From assembly GCF_002014855.1 (NCBI RefSeq), contig NZ_MUYV01000001.1, forward strand, positions 310,001 through 374,000: a DNA stretch of 64,000 nucleotides, in the 5' to 3' direction. Position 1 is the stretch's first letter. Every line of letters starts with the position of its first letter. The DNA comes from Moraxella porci DSM 25326. Lineage in GTDB: Bacteria > Pseudomonadota > Gammaproteobacteria > Pseudomonadales > Moraxellaceae. This document shows positions 47,233-57,537 of the stretch, in pieces. The notes below the pieces were generated by a model, which saw nothing but the letters and a program-made list of their open reading frames with translations, had not been told where the DNA came from and made no database searches. The translations under genes and the position numbers were made by a program.

Positions 47233-47973
47233 TTACTCGTCTATCGCCCGAAGTGCAACCAATCCTTGATGGCGTGCGTGAATATTTTTGATGAATTTTT
47301 CGATAAATTCAGCAACTTTGGTGTCATCAAACAGCCCATAGCTTGCCAATTTTGCCATCGGCATCCCTGCATAGCCACACGGATTGATGGCATTGAAGGC
47401 GGATAAATCATTGACAAGATTAATCGCCACGCCATGATAGCTAAAGCCTTGCTTGATCTTAAAGCCAAGACTTGCGATTTTGCCAAGCATATCACCATCA
47501 TGATTATAAATATACACCCCGGGGGCATCACGGCGAGCCTTGGCGATGAGTGAGTTGGGCAGATAGTCGCTGACCACATCTTCGATGGCTTGCTCAGCAT
47601 GACTGACCAAATCACGCACACCCATGTCGAGTGCGCGTAAATCAAACAACCAATATACGACGAGCTGCCCACGCCCATGCCAAGTGACTTGACCGCCACG
47701 GTCGGTCTTGATAATCGGCGTATCTGTTTGATATAAAATATGCTCAGGTTTGCCTGCTTGACCAAGCGTATAGACATCTTGATGCTCGACAATCCACAGC
47801 TCATCAGGGTGGATGATGCCTGATTTTTTATCTTCGATACGCGCCAAAGTGCGTGTCAGCATGGCATTGTGTGTGGCGTTATATTCAGCATCATCAGGCA
47901 GACGCACTTGAAAATTATCCGTCGATAAGGCTGATAACTGTGTCAACTGACTGGGAAAAATTTGGTTGCTCAT
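47233..47973 (-). CDS. lipB: Octanoyl-[ACP]:protein N-octanoyltransferase
   Basis: 246 residues from ATG 47973; an upstream open frame to 48087 does not resemble the family. It transfers octanoate from ACP to lipoyl domains, the first step of lipoate synthesis. The signature RGGQVTWHGRGQLVVY and the substrate-gating YHGVAINL are present. The catalytic dyad Lys (LGFKIKQG) and Cys (INPCGYAGM) are in place. It is divergent from pncB across a short AT-rich region. Confidence 0.93.
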   Translation of the reverse strand: MSNQIFPSQLTQLSALSTDNFQVRLPDDAEYNATHNAMLTRTLARIEDKKSGIIHPDELWIVEHQDVYTLGQAGKPEHILYQTDTPIIKTDRGGQVTWHGRGQLVVYWLFDLRALDMGVRDLVSHAEQAIEDVVSDYLPNSLIAKARRDAPGVYIYNHDGDMLGKIASLGFKIKQGFSYHGVAINLVNDLSAFNAINPCGYAGMPMAKLASYGLFDDTKVAEFIEKFIKNIHARHQGLVALRAIDE

Positions 47974-48207
47974 AAGCAGTTTTCGAGTGATGTTAAGTTT
48001 TTTGGGGTAGGAAGGCATTATACACCAAATTTCATCGCTTTGCTGTAAGATTGATGGTATCTTTGGCAATGCAAGCAGCCACATCAAGGTATATACAATT
48101 TAATAATAATTGGAAAATTACTTAAAAAAATTGAAAAACCATTGGGAAAATGAGTGCAAAAGGCGTGATTTTTGTGTATGATAAGCATTTGACTAACAAC
48201 AATAATC

Positions 48208-49446
48208 ATGGATATGTTTATGAGCAATTCATCAGCACAGCCGATCATCACATCGCTACTGGATAATGATTTATATAAATTCACCATGCTGCAAGCGATG
48301 TTGCATCAATTCCCCCAGACGCATGGCGTGTATCGCTTTCGCTGCCGCAATCATGACGAAACTGTCTATCCGCTGAGCCAAATTAAGGATGATCTTGAGA
48401 CGCAGCTGGATTATTTGTGTCAGCTGCGTTTTGCTCAAGATGAGCTGGATTATCTGCGCAGCCTAAGATTTATTAAATCTGATTTTGTCGATTATTTAGA
48501 ATTATTTGCGCTAAAACGCCGCTTTATCACGGTATCTGTCGATGAGGAAAATCATCTGAACATCGACATCGAAGGCCCGATGATCCAGGCAATGTTCTTT
48601 GAGATTTTTGTGCTATGCATCGTCAGTGAGCTGTATTATGCACGCCTTGATACCAAAGCATTACTGATCGAGGGGCAACGACGCTTGGATGAGAAAGTTG
48701 CTTGGCTACATGAATATCACGCCAAACAATCCGCTGATGGCAGCCATGAGTCAGCACCATTTACGGTGGCGGACTTTGGTACGCGTCGCAGGTTCAGTAA
48801 GGCGTGGCAGTATCATGTGGTCGAGACGCTGTCAAAGGCGTGCCCTGAGATCGTGCGTGGTACATCCAATGTCTATCTTGCCAAAAAACTTGGCATCACG
48901 CCGATTGGCACGATGGCACATGAATTTATGCAGGCATTTCAGGCGCTGGATGTGCGTCTACGAGACAGCCAAAAGGCGGCACTGGAATGCTGGGTGCGTG
49001 AGTATCGTGGCGATTTGGGCATTGCCTTGACCGATGTGGTGGGGATGGATGCGTTTTTGCGTGATTTTGATTTGTATTTTGCCAAGCTGTTTGACGGTCT
49101 AAGACATGACAGTGGCGACCCGTATGAGTGGGGCGATAAAGCAATCAAGCATTATCATAAACTAAAAATTGATCCAATCACCAAAAGTCTGACTTTTAGT
49201 GATGGTCTAACGCTCCAAAAAGCGTGGGATTTGCATCAGTATTTTAAAGGGAGAATTAAGACAGGCTTTGGTATCGGCACCAATCTGACCAATGACATGG
49301 GCGCAACGCAGCTCAACATCGTGCTAAAACTGGTGGCGTGTAACGGTCAGCCAGTCGCCAAGCTCTCCGACAGCCCAGGTAAGACCATGATTGAGGATGA
49401 TACTTATTTGGCGTATCTTAAGCAAGTGTTTGAGATCAAAGAGTGA
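48208..49446 (+). CDS. pncB: Nicotinate phosphoribosyltransferase
   Basis: 412-residue salvage enzyme that makes nicotinate mononucleotide from nicotinate and PRPP. Diagnostic blocks are [48 protein letters not shown] (with the autophosphorylated His region) and GLRHDSGDP. Starts at 48208 and 48220 are both possible; the second has GGA 7 bases upstream. Length fits (E. coli 400). It is convergent with xseB. Confidence 0.96.
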   Translation: MDMFMSNSSAQPIITSLLDNDLYKFTMLQAMLHQFPQTHGVYRFRCRNHDETVYPLSQIKDDLETQLDYLCQLRFAQDELDYLRSLRFIKSDFVDYLELFALKRRFITVSVDEENHLNIDIEGPMIQAMFFEIFVLCIVSELYYARLDTKALLIEGQRRLDEKVAWLHEYHAKQSADGSHESAPFTVADFGTRRRFSKAWQYHVVETLSKACPEIVRGTSNVYLAKKLGITPIGTMAHEFMQAFQALDVRLRDSQKAALECWVREYRGDLGIALTDVVGMDAFLRDFDLYFAKLFDGLRHDSGDPYEWGDKAIKHYHKLKIDPITKSLTFSDGLTLQKAWDLHQYFKGRIKTGFGIGTNLTNDMGATQLNIVLKLVACNGQPVAKLSDSPGKTMIEDDTYLAYLKQVFEIKE

Positions 49447-49480
49447 TGAAAGTCTCGTCATCAACCCAAACAGATCAATC

Positions 49481-49502
49481 AAAAAAGGCGTCATCGGCGC
49501 CT
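49481..49502. terminator. Intrinsic terminator between pncB and xseB
   Basis: 5-bp GC-rich stem AGGCG / CGCCT, 7-base loop; on the minus strand six T follow, serving xseB. Weaker in the plus direction. Confidence 0.55.
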
Positions 49503-49547
49503 GTTTATGTGATGCTAATTTTTATGTGACGCGAAAGTGATGAGTGC

Positions 49548-49775
49548 TTAGGCGTCTTCTGTTGTCACATCCGCCTTGGCAAATGCCGAGGTCAAAGCAG
49601 ATTCGACCGCATCAATTCTGGATTGACAAACTTTATAAGCCGCCAAAGATTCTTCGACGATGGCGACCAAATTATCAATGTCAAGTGCATCGGATTGTTC
49701 AAGTCGATCGGCATTGGATTTTAAGATTTGATAGGCGTCTTTAAAATTGTCAGGTGCGGTGGCTGTGTCAGTCAT
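49548..49775 (-). CDS. xseB: Exodeoxyribonuclease VII small subunit
   Basis: 75 residues. The small subunit of ExoVII, which degrades single-stranded DNA with XseA (not in this window). The helical pattern FKDAYQILKSNADRLEQ, then LAAYKVCQSRID, matches the family's NFEEALAELEQIVERLE ... and YERGVALLRRCQ landmarks in position and spacing, and length is normal. It has a good promoter on the minus strand (49824-49852). Confidence 0.85.
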   Translation of the reverse strand: MTDTATAPDNFKDAYQILKSNADRLEQSDALDIDNLVAIVEESLAAYKVCQSRIDAVESALTSAFAKADVTTEDA

Positions 49776-49823
49776 AAATAATCCGTATATAAAAAGGTCG
49801 GTGAGAGGTTTATTTTGATGCTT

Positions 49824-49852
49824 ATTTTAACCAAAATTTGGGAATTTGTTAA
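49824..49852 (-). promoter_or_regulatory. sigma70 promoter of xseB
   Basis: On the minus strand, TTAACA (49847-49852), 17-base spacer, TAAAAT (49824-49829), about 50 bases before the xseB start codon. Confidence 0.6.
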
Positions 49853-49875
49853 TTGATAAATGGCGGATTTATCAA
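49853..49875. promoter_or_regulatory. Palindrome between divergent promoters
   Basis: Perfect 9-bp arms TTGATAAAT / ATTTATCAA around GGCGG. It abuts the xseB -35 element and lies just upstream of the candidate SLC13 promoter, a natural place for a shared operator. Confidence 0.4.
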
Positions 49876-49888
49876 AGATAATTTATTT

Positions 49889-49918
49889 TTGACGCACTTT
49901 GTATCAATCGCGTAAGAT
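49889..49918 (+). promoter_or_regulatory. Candidate promoter of the SLC13 carrier gene
   Basis: TTGACG (49889-49894), 18-base spacer, TAAGAT (49913-49918). The predicted leader is about 230 bases. Confidence 0.4.
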
Positions 49919-49994
49919 TAAAATGACAAATCTGTTGCAAATTCTTACTAATTTGTTATCATAACACCAAAGCGATGGACGATTTGCAATGGAT

Positions 49995-50030
49995 AAACTG
50001 CTTATGGGAGCTTGCTGCCATAAGCAGTTT
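49995..50030 (+). promoter_or_regulatory. Strong leader hairpin
   Basis: 13-bp perfect stem AAACTGCTTATGG / CCATAAGCAGTTT with a 10-base loop, followed by TGCTG and no long T-tract. It lies within the predicted 5' leader of the SLC13 carrier and may act as attenuator, processing site or sRNA end. Confidence 0.45.
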
Positions 50031-50153
50031 TGCTGTACCTGTAATTTTTGCATCGTTTTGCCTTGATGAGTGGTGGATCGGCCGAGGATCACTGTGATGT
50101 GCCAACTTGCCAAAATACATCCTCAACAAAGGTCTTTACATTAAGGATGAATT

Positions 50154-51596
50154 ATGACGAAAAATACCCAACAAGAGACTGATTTTACTCTTAGAACCGA
50201 TTTTCAGCACGATGATAATAGCACGCCACCTTCAGGTACGCTGCGTAGCGATGCCATTCGCGGCATTGTAATTACTGCGATCGCAGCTGTCGTTGCATTT
50301 GTGCTGAACAATATTTTACCTTTTGAACCACTGGCCAATAAAGGCTTGGCATTGGCAGCATTCATTGGCATTTTGTGGCTAACAGAAGCCATTCATGTCA
50401 CTGCGACAGCCATCTTGGTGCCGCTATTAGCATTATTCATTGGTATTCCAGAGTTTGATACCAAAAAAGCCTTGTCAAGCTTCGCCGATCCGATTATTTT
50501 TGTTTTCTTTGGTGGCTTTGCGCTGGCTGCTACCATGCATGTCCAAAAGCTGGATCGTAAGATCGCCTTTGGCTTAATTGGCATGGCGGGCGGTCATCTG
50601 GGTCGCGCTGTGGTGATGATGTTTGCGGTGACCGCAGGCTTATCGATGTGGATCAGTAACACAGCGACAGCAGCGATGATGCTGCCACTTGCCATTGGTC
50701 TATTGACCTCGGTGGATGAGACCAAAGACCGCAATACCTTTATCTTTGTGCTGCTAGGCATTGCATACTCAGCGTCGATCGGTGGCTTGGGTACTTTGGT
50801 GGGTTCACCGCCGAACGCGATTGCCGCCAAAGAACTTGGCATTGGTTTTAGCGAGTGGATGAGCTTTGGTCTGCCAGTGATGCTAGTACTGATGCCATTT
50901 TTACTAGGTGCTATGTATCTGGTGCTGCGCCCAAATCTTAATCAAAAAATCCAAATGGTCGAGCAAGAGCATATTCCGATGACTTTGCCACGCATTTTGA
51001 CTTTGGTCATTTTTGCCATCACTGCGGTGAGCTGGATTTTTGGTAAGCAGCTGGGTGAGACTTTTGGCTTTGCACAGCCTGATACTGTAATCGCGCTGTT
51101 TGCGGCGGTGGCGGTGCTGCTGTTTGGCTTGGTCAGCTGGAAACAAGTCTCGGACAACACCGACTGGGGCGTATTGATGCTGTTTGGCGGTGGTATCGCT
51201 CTGTCAAATATCATGAAAGACACAGGCGCATCGGCGGTACTGGGCGAGAGCATCTCTGGCGCGTTGGCAGGTGCTTCACCGCTGCTGGTGATCCTAGTGA
51301 TCGCAGCCTTTATCATCTTCTTAACTGAGTTTACCAGTAATACCGCATCGGCAGCGCTGCTTGTGCCACTGTTTGCGCCAATCGGTGTACAGCTTGGCCT
51401 GCCGCCTGAAGTGTTGATTATGGTCATCGGTATCGGTGCTTCTTGTGCCTTTATGATGCCTGTGGCGACTCCGCCGAACGCCATCGTGATGGGTACAGGA
51501 CATGTCAAACAGCGCGATATGATGAAAGTCGGCTGGTGGCTGAACTTGGTCGCCATTGCCATCGTCACTATTTGGGCGTATGTCTTTTTGGTATAA
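50154..51596 (+). CDS. SLC13/DASS family sodium-coupled anion (dicarboxylate) carrier
   Basis: 480-residue inner-membrane protein with about eleven helices after a 35-residue hydrophilic N-terminus. The two substrate/Na+ clamp motifs of the family are visible as SNTATAAMMLP (168-178) and TSNTASAALLVPL (about 393-405), with matching GGLGTLVGSPPNAIA and MPVATPPNAIVMG segments. These indicate a DASS symporter for di- or tricarboxylates such as succinate or malate; exact substrate and whether it imports or exchanges are inferred. A long leader with a strong hairpin precedes it and a good terminator follows. Confidence 0.88.
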   Translation: MTKNTQQETDFTLRTDFQHDDNSTPPSGTLRSDAIRGIVITAIAAVVAFVLNNILPFEPLANKGLALAAFIGILWLTEAIHVTATAILVPLLALFIGIPEFDTKKALSSFADPIIFVFFGGFALAATMHVQKLDRKIAFGLIGMAGGHLGRAVVMMFAVTAGLSMWISNTATAAMMLPLAIGLLTSVDETKDRNTFIFVLLGIAYSASIGGLGTLVGSPPNAIAAKELGIGFSEWMSFGLPVMLVLMPFLLGAMYLVLRPNLNQKIQMVEQEHIPMTLPRILTLVIFAITAVSWIFGKQLGETFGFAQPDTVIALFAAVAVLLFGLVSWKQVSDNTDWGVLMLFGGGIALSNIMKDTGASAVLGESISGALAGASPLLVILVIAAFIIFLTEFTSNTASAALLVPLFAPIGVQLGLPPEVLIMVIGIGASCAFMMPVATPPNAIVMGTGHVKQRDMMKVGWWLNLVAIAIVTIWAYVFLV

Positions 51597-51632
51597 ACCA
51601 AACGAATCACTCAGCTATTGAATGATTCAATG

Positions 51633-51661
51633 ACCGAGCGGTTGATATCGCTCGGTTTTTT
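51633..51661 (+). terminator. Intrinsic terminator after the SLC13 carrier
   Basis: 8-bp stem ACCGAGCG / CGCTCGGT, 8-base loop, then TTTTT. Confidence 0.85.
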
Positions 51662-51726
51662 ATATTATCAAAAGCGTGGCGGTTATTTGATTGGTCATCA
51701 GTAGGATATATCACAAATCATAGGCC

Positions 51727-51760
51727 AAAAAAATGAGCCGATGGCGGCCATCAGCTCATT
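51727..51760 (-). terminator. Intrinsic terminator after sthA
   Basis: On the minus strand, 13-bp stem AATGAGCTGATGG / CCATCGGCTCATT (one mismatch) with a 3-base loop, followed by seven T in all. Confidence 0.82.
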
Positions 51761-51781
51761 AGATGATAAAATGAAAGACGA

Positions 51782-53359
51782 TTAAAAGATTCGGTTCATA
51801 CCGTTTAGGGCAGCGACACGATAAGCCTCTGCCATCGTCGGGTAGTTGAAGGTGGTGTTGATAAAGTACTCTAGCGTATGGCCACACTTCATTACCGCCT
51901 GACCGATGTGAATGATCTCAGAGGCGTGGTTGCCGTAGCAATGGATGCCTAGCAGCTCCAAGGTCTCACGATGGAACAAAATCTTTAGGACGCCTGAGCG
52001 CTCACCGATGATCTGTGCGCGAGCCAGATGGCGGAAGAAAGCTTGGCCGACTTCGTACGGGATTTGCTCGGCCGTCAGCTCAGCTTCGGTCTTGCCGATG
52101 CTTGAGATCTCAGGGATGGTATAAATACCCGTCGGTACGCTGTTAATGAACTCTGCATCCTCATCACCAACCATAAAGCCTGCCGCATTTCGGCCTTGAT
52201 CATAGGCAGCTGATGCCAATGATGGCCAACCGATGACATCACCGACAGCGTAGATGTGCGGAACACTGGTGCGATAAGTTTGATCGACTTCCAATTGACC
52301 GCGATTATTGGCGCTCAACCCCACAGCTTCAAGGTTTAGACTGTCGGTATTTCCCGAGCGACCATTACACCAAAGAATCGCATCTGATTTGATTTTTTTA
52401 CCGCTTTTTAGGTGTAGGATGACGCAGTCGTCATGCGTTTCAAGATGGTCGATTTCTTCGTTATTACGGATGCGCACGCCAAATTGACGGAAGTCGTGAC
52501 TTAGGGCATCTGAGATCTCTTCATCCAAATAGCTAAGTAGCTGCTCTTTATTGTTAATCAAATCAACCACATAGCCTAAGCCTGTAAAGATGGATGCATA
52601 CTCACAACCGATGACCCCAGCGCCATAGATGATGATTTTGCGCGCCATATAATCCATCTGTAGGATCTTGTCTGAATCAAAGACGCGAGGGTGATCGAAG
52701 TCTAGGATGTCAGGGCGATAAGGGCGCGAGCCGACAGCGATCACTGCTTCATTAAAGGTAATGGTCTTGGTGGGTTCAAGCTCACCCGAATAAATCTCCA
52801 AAGTGTGTGCATCAATAAAGCTGCCCCAGCCGTGAATGACTTCGATTTGGTTGCGCTCATAAAACAGCTTATGAGTATTGACTTGATTGCGGATCACTTC
52901 ACGCGCACGGCTTAGTACTTTATTAAGCGGTACTTGATAGCTATCTTTGGCCTTATTGAACAATGGATCTCGGCGGAAGTTAATGATATTAAATACCGAC
53001 TGTCTAAGGGCTTTGCTAGGGATGGTGCCGACATGGGCGCAGTTACCACCGACTTGCTCGCGCGGGTCGATGACCGCCACGCGTAGGCCAGATTTGGCAA
53101 GTTTCATCGCAGCTGCTTCACCTGCAGGGCCTGCGCCTAACACGATGGCATCATATTCATAATTGTGCTTTAGGCGGTTTTTGTTCAGACGGGTTTTATA
53201 GCGCCCCAAATCAATGCGATTGCCATCCAGCGGGCTGATCAAGCTAGGGTGGTCGTGATCGACATGCTGAAATGTGGGCGCAGTTGCTTTGATGGCGGTA
53301 GGGGTGTCTTGTGATTCTACGCTGTCTGGTTCGTTATTGGCTTTTTTGTTTTTTGACAT
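51782..53359 (-). CDS. sthA: Soluble pyridine nucleotide transhydrogenase (Si-specific)
   Basis: 525-residue FAD flavoprotein that equilibrates NADPH with NAD+ in the cytoplasm. The FAD site is [12 protein letters not shown] (73-84), the disulfide region is [16 protein letters not shown], with only the first Cys as in SthA and unlike lipoamide dehydrogenase, and the NAD site is [15 protein letters not shown]. About 65 residues at the N-terminus (polar, many Asn/Asp/Thr; [15 protein letters not shown] onward) exceed the E. coli protein (466) and look disordered. The C-terminal interface domain [18 protein letters not shown] is complete. Confidence 0.93.
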   Translation of the reverse strand: MSKNKKANNEPDSVESQDTPTAIKATAPTFQHVDHDHPSLISPLDGNRIDLGRYKTRLNKNRLKHNYEYDAIVLGAGPAGEAAAMKLAKSGLRVAVIDPREQVGGNCAHVGTIPSKALRQSVFNIINFRRDPLFNKAKDSYQVPLNKVLSRAREVIRNQVNTHKLFYERNQIEVIHGWGSFIDAHTLEIYSGELEPTKTITFNEAVIAVGSRPYRPDILDFDHPRVFDSDKILQMDYMARKIIIYGAGVIGCEYASIFTGLGYVVDLINNKEQLLSYLDEEISDALSHDFRQFGVRIRNNEEIDHLETHDDCVILHLKSGKKIKSDAILWCNGRSGNTDSLNLEAVGLSANNRGQLEVDQTYRTSVPHIYAVGDVIGWPSLASAAYDQGRNAAGFMVGDEDAEFINSVPTGIYTIPEISSIGKTEAELTAEQIPYEVGQAFFRHLARAQIIGERSGVLKILFHRETLELLGIHCYGNHASEIIHIGQAVMKCGHTLEYFINTTFNYPTMAEAYRVAALNGMNRIF

Positions 53360-53431
53360 ATCAATTCCTTAGAAAAATTATGATGGATTTTTTAGATGAT
53401 CTTTAATCTGGCTTCTACTCGGAGCGCAGTG

Positions 53432-53803
53432 TCATAAATTTGGTAGGCCTTGAAAAAGCACCTCTTGTAGCTGCCATTTGCCAGTAGGTTCATTGGTTGC
53501 TTGATCAAATTCTTGACTGGCACGGATCTTGTAATGCACGCCAGTTCTCGGCTCAAAGCCCTTAATATCGCCAAAACCGATGCCAAAAATCTCACTGTCT
53601 GCACCATTGACAGGCTTGACCAATAAACACTGCATGGGTGTGGCTGAATCACACGGCATGCGCGTCGGCAGCACCTCCAGCACTTGACTGTTTTTGGTGG
53701 TCAGTACAGGGGCAATATAAGGCGCAGGCTTGGGTGGTGTGGATTGACAAGCCATCAAAAATATGGGTGTCAATAATGCGCTTAAAACATATTTTTTTGT
53801 CAT
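53432..53803 (-). CDS. Hypothetical lipoprotein, DUF4377-like
   Basis: 123-residue lipoprotein. The signal peptide ends at the lipobox FLMAC (Cys about 19) and is followed by a Pro-rich linker (STPPKPAPYIAPV). The domain has a Cys pair (MPCDSATPMQCLLVK) and ends with GFEPRTGVHYKIRASQ, the DUF4377 layout seen in small periplasmic proteins often fused to META/HslJ domains. Function unknown. It lies between sthA and ppsR on the same strand with gaps of about 70 bases, so it may have its own promoter. Confidence 0.65.
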   Translation of the reverse strand: MTKKYVLSALLTPIFLMACQSTPPKPAPYIAPVLTTKNSQVLEVLPTRMPCDSATPMQCLLVKPVNGADSEIFGIGFGDIKGFEPRTGVHYKIRASQEFDQATNEPTGKWQLQEVLFQGLPNL

Positions 53804-53874
53804 AGCATTTCTCTAATTTTTTAACTTTATCTGTTACTGTATCCGCCCATCAGCTGTACGATAGCCAAATCAAC

Positions 53875-54741
53875 TTAAACACCAATGCGGCGTTTTAGGC
53901 CAGTGATCTGCAAAATACGCGTAGCAATTTCTTCAACTGACATTTCAGAGACATTCAGATTGGGGATTTTTTGGGTGCTATAAATGGCCTGAATCGCTTG
54001 CTGTTCGGCTTGGCATTGGGCAAGGCTGGCATAACGACTGCCTGCTTTGCGCTCTTGGCGAATGCGCACCAATCGCTCGGTATCGATCGTCAGACCAAAT
54101 AGCTTATTATGATAAGGTTTGAGCGCACGCGGCAGCTGACTGGTGTCTAGATCTTCTTCGGTTAATGGATAGTTAGCGGCACGGATGCCATATTGGAGTG
54201 CCAGATATAGCGAGGTCGGTGTTTTGCCAGAACGAGACAGACCGACCAAGATGATGTCAGCGCCATCATAGTGATTGGTGCGGGCGCCATCGTCATTATC
54301 TAAGGCAAAATGTACCGCATCGATACGCGCTTTATAATCATCCGAATCAACATTGCTGTGCGCCATGCCTGCATGTGGGTTCGGCTTATGATTGATCTCG
54401 GTGGCGATACGATTGATCAAGCCTTCATAGATATCCAGATTGTGAGCATTGGCTGAATTGATGATCTCTCGGATTTCGTCACTGACAATGGTGTCAAATA
54501 CCAAAGGGCGCAGCTGGGTCTTTTCATAAGCGGTATTAATGCGCTTAACCGCTTCGTGCGCCAGCTGTATGGTATCGACATAAGGGATCACCTGAATGTC
54601 AAACTCAACATCACTAAACTGACTTAGCAGCGATTTACCAAGTGTCTCAGCGGTGATCGCAGTGCCGTCAGAAATAAAAAATGCGCTGCGGATGGCGGGG
54701 CGATCGTCTTGATCGGACTGTAAGGGGGTATGGACATACAT
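53875..54741 (-). CDS. ppsR: PEP synthase regulatory protein (kinase/pyrophosphorylase)
   Basis: 288-residue bifunctional enzyme that inactivates PEP synthase by ADP-dependent threonine phosphorylation and reactivates it by Pi-dependent pyrophosphorylation. The P-loop-like GLSRSGKTPTSLYLA (167-181) and the opening AFFISDGTAITAETLGKSL are diagnostic. A less conserved acidic insertion occurs at about 120-155. It is divergent from ppsA, the usual arrangement, separated by a 342-base control region. Confidence 0.95.
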   Translation of the reverse strand: MYVHTPLQSDQDDRPAIRSAFFISDGTAITAETLGKSLLSQFSDVEFDIQVIPYVDTIQLAHEAVKRINTAYEKTQLRPLVFDTIVSDEIREIINSANAHNLDIYEGLINRIATEINHKPNPHAGMAHSNVDSDDYKARIDAVHFALDNDDGARTNHYDGADIILVGLSRSGKTPTSLYLALQYGIRAANYPLTEEDLDTSQLPRALKPYHNKLFGLTIDTERLVRIRQERKAGSRYASLAQCQAEQQAIQAIYSTQKIPNLNVSEMSVEEIATRILQITGLKRRIGV

Positions 54742-55083
54742 GTCTGTTCTACTTCATTTGACCTAAGATAAATTAGCACCTTAATTATAGCACAAAATTA
54801 ACTTACGAACAGCACCGCGCACAAATTTCACCCAACTTACGATGGCGTGATTTTGGTTAAGATTGGTAAAGTTCGTTAAAATCAGTCATTTATTGGTTTT
54901 TATCATTTTATAAATTTATGGCTATATTTAATTTATAAATAAAAGGATAAATTGATTGTTAATTCTAAAATTTGTCGCTATAATCGCCTAAAATCATTGC
55001 AACATCCAATCAAATTTCTAAGATGATGGATAAGTCGGCAGTTTTCATCTTTGAGATTTTGTTTAGCATTTTGGGAGCTACTT
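54742..55083. other. ppsR/ppsA divergent control region
   Basis: 342 bases, very AT-rich in the middle (54880-54960). It holds a good ppsA promoter at 54956-54984. No small gene or RNA recognised. The matching ppsR promoter was not identified with confidence. Confidence 0.5.
54956..54984 (+). promoter_or_regulatory. sigma70 promoter of ppsA
   Basis: TTGTTA (54956-54961), 17-base spacer, TATAAT (54979-54984); a leader of about 93 bases precedes the ATG at 55084. Confidence 0.6.
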
Positions 55084-57459
55084 ATGAGCCAGCAGGTCAT
55101 TGCATTTAATCAACTGGGCAAGCACGATGTCGAACTTGTCGGTGGTAAAAACTCATCATTAGGTGAGATGATTAGCCACTTGGGCAATCTGGGCGTGAAT
55201 GTACCAAATGGCTTTGCCACGACATCCGATGCCTTTAACCGCTTTTTGAACGAAACTGGTTTGCTTGACAAAATCAATGCTGAGCTAAAAGGCTTGGATG
55301 TTGATGATGTTGAACTACTGGCACAAACTGGTGCTAAGATTCGTGGCTGGGTGATTGATCAAGAATTACCAAAAGACCTAGAAGATGAAATCCGTGCGGC
55401 GTTCAACGAGCTGTCAGGTGGCAAAGATATCGCTGTGGCGGTGCGTTCATCAGCGACAGCAGAAGACTTGCCAGATGCGTCATTTGCAGGTCAGCAAGAG
55501 ACATTTTTGAACATCCGTGGTATCGATAATGTGCTGATCGCCATCAAAGAAGTGTTCGCATCTTTATATAATGACCGTGCGATCGCTTATCGTGTGCATA
55601 AGGGCTTTGAGCACGCAGGCGTGGCACTGTCAGCAGGTATTCAGCGTATGGTGCGCTCAGAGACAGGCACTTCAGGCGTCATGTTTACGCTAGATACCGA
55701 GTCTGGCTTTGATGAAGTGGTATTTATCACGGCAAGCTATGGCCTAGGTGAGATGGTCGTCCAAGGTGCGGTGAACCCTGATGAATTTTATCTATCAAAA
55801 GCACTGCTAGAACAAAACCGTCCAGCTGTCGTACGCCGCAATCTTGGCTCAAAACAAAAGAAAATGGTCTATGGTGATGAAGGCAGCACCACCAAATCAA
55901 CCAAAATCGTTGAAGTTGATAAAGCAGACCGCAATCAATTTGCCCTAACCACCGATGAGCTAACTCGCCTTGCTAAGCAAGCATTGATCATTGAGAAACA
56001 TTATGGTCAGCCGATGGATATCGAGTGGGCAAAAGATGGTGATACAGGCGAAATCTTCATCGTACAAGCGCGTCCAGAAACGGTCAAATCTCGCCAAGAT
56101 AAGAACCATATGGAGCGCTATATCATCAACTCAAAAGGCGCTAAAGTACTCACCGAAGGCCGCTCAATCGGTCAGCGTGTGGGCAGTGGTAAAGTGCGTA
56201 TCGTCACCAATTTGAACGAAATGAGCAAAGTCCAAGATGGTGATGTGCTTGTCTCTGACATGACTGACCCAGATTGGGAACCAGTGATGAAGCGCGCATC
56301 GGCGATCATCACCAACCGTGGCGGCCGTACCTGCCATGCGGCAATTATCGCTCGTGAATTGGGCGTGCCTGCCATCGTCGGCTCGGGCAATGCGACCGAA
56401 GTACTGGTTGATGGCCAAGAAGTCACTGTATCGTGTGCCGAAGGTGATACTGGCTTTATCTATGAAGGTTTGCTTGACTTTGAAGTACAGCGTAACTCAA
56501 TCAGCACCATGCCAGAGCTTGCGTTCAAGGTGATGATGAACGTGGGTAACCCTGACCGTGCCTTTGACTTTGCCCAAATCCCAAATGAGGGCGTAGGCTT
56601 GGCTCGTCTTGAATTCATCATCAACCGTATGATTGGTGTGCATCCAAAAGCACTACTGAACATTGATAGCCTACCACAAGAAACCGTACAAGCGGTGCAA
56701 GAGCGTATGGCAGGCTACAACTCACCAGTTGAGTTTTATATCAATAAACTGATTGAAGGCATCTCAACCTTGGCAGTGGCGTTCCGCAACAAGCCTGTGA
56801 TTGTGCGTATGTCTGACTTTAAATCAAACGAATATGCCAACCTAATCGGCGGTAAGCTGTATGAGCCATCAGAAGAAAACCCAATGCTGGGCTTCCGTGG
56901 CGCATCTCGCTATGTGTCGGATAATTTCCGTGACTGCTTCGAGCTTGAGTGCCGTGCACTAAAATATGTGCGTGACGATATGGGCTTGACCAATGTCAAA
57001 ATCATGATTCCATTTGTGCGTACCACTGGTGAAGCTAAGCAGGTTATTGAATTACTAGAGAAAAATGGCTTGAAGCGCGGCGAAAATGGTCTAGAAATCA
57101 TCATGATGTGCGAGCTACCGACCAATGCTATCTTGGCAGATGAGTTCTTACAATACTTTGATGGCTTCTCAATCGGTTCAAACGATTTGACACAGCTGAC
57201 CCTTGGTCTTGACCGTGACTCAGGCATCGTATCGCATCTGTTTGATGAACGCGATCCTGCGGTCAAAAAACTGCTCGGTATGGCCATCCAAGCATGTCGC
57301 GATGCTGGAAAATATGTCGGTATCTGTGGTCAAGGCCCATCAGATCACCCAGACCTAGCTTATTGGCTGATGGAACAAGGCATCAGCTCGGTGTCGCTAA
57401 ACCCAGACTCTGTGCTGGATACTTGGTTCTTCTTGGCTGACGATAATAACAAATCTTAA
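55084..57459 (+). CDS. ppsA: Phosphoenolpyruvate synthase (pyruvate, water dikinase)
   Basis: 791 residues from ATG 55084, which has GGGAGC 6 bases upstream; the frame is open to 55051. It converts pyruvate and ATP to PEP, AMP and Pi for gluconeogenesis. The N-terminal ATP-grasp part has [14 protein letters not shown] and [24 protein letters not shown]. The phosphocarrier His is in [15 protein letters not shown] (H418), and the C-terminal PEP-binding barrel has [18 protein letters not shown] and [15 protein letters not shown], as in PEP-utilising enzymes. It is paired with divergent ppsR, whose product would switch it off. Confidence 0.97.
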   Translation: MSQQVIAFNQLGKHDVELVGGKNSSLGEMISHLGNLGVNVPNGFATTSDAFNRFLNETGLLDKINAELKGLDVDDVELLAQTGAKIRGWVIDQELPKDLEDEIRAAFNELSGGKDIAVAVRSSATAEDLPDASFAGQQETFLNIRGIDNVLIAIKEVFASLYNDRAIAYRVHKGFEHAGVALSAGIQRMVRSETGTSGVMFTLDTESGFDEVVFITASYGLGEMVVQGAVNPDEFYLSKALLEQNRPAVVRRNLGSKQKKMVYGDEGSTTKSTKIVEVDKADRNQFALTTDELTRLAKQALIIEKHYGQPMDIEWAKDGDTGEIFIVQARPETVKSRQDKNHMERYIINSKGAKVLTEGRSIGQRVGSGKVRIVTNLNEMSKVQDGDVLVSDMTDPDWEPVMKRASAIITNRGGRTCHAAIIARELGVPAIVGSGNATEVLVDGQEVTVSCAEGDTGFIYEGLLDFEVQRNSISTMPELAFKVMMNVGNPDRAFDFAQIPNEGVGLARLEFIINRMIGVHPKALLNIDSLPQETVQAVQERMAGYNSPVEFYINKLIEGISTLAVAFRNKPVIVRMSDFKSNEYANLIGGKLYEPSEENPMLGFRGASRYVSDNFRDCFELECRALKYVRDDMGLTNVKIMIPFVRTTGEAKQVIELLEKNGLKRGENGLEIIMMCELPTNAILADEFLQYFDGFSIGSNDLTQLTLGLDRDSGIVSHLFDERDPAVKKLLGMAIQACRDAGKYVGICGQGPSDHPDLAYWLMEQGISSVSLNPDSVLDTWFFLADDNNKS

Positions 57460-57473
57460 GCTTTGATATTCAT

Positions 57474-57505
57474 AAAACCCTTAAGGCCAGCGCCTTAGGG
57501 GTTTT
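57474..57505 (+). terminator. Intrinsic terminator after ppsA
   Basis: 14-bp stem AAAACCCTTAAGGC / GCCTTAGGGGTTTT (one G-T pair) with a 4-base loop. Confidence 0.8.
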
Positions 57506-57537
57506 GCGCTTAAAATTAATTGCTTTAATGGCTTTTC

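Larger units (their letters stand above)
49776..50153. other. Divergent intergenic region with leader hairpin
   Basis: 378 bases between divergent xseB and the SLC13 gene. It contains a promoter for each, a 9-bp palindrome between them, and a strong hairpin (49995-50030) inside the long leader of the carrier gene. No protein gene recognised; the only sizeable frame, on the minus strand, shows no protein-like pattern. Confidence 0.6.

Noticed and set aside
47971..47983. CATAAGCAGTTTT shared by lipB start and the 50.0 kb hairpin
   Set aside because: A 13-base match between two sites is expected by chance in 64 kb; not a repeat family.
49904..50113. 69-codon minus-strand frame in the xseB/SLC13 gap
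   Set aside because: Spans the leader hairpin, lacks a ribosome site and family pattern.
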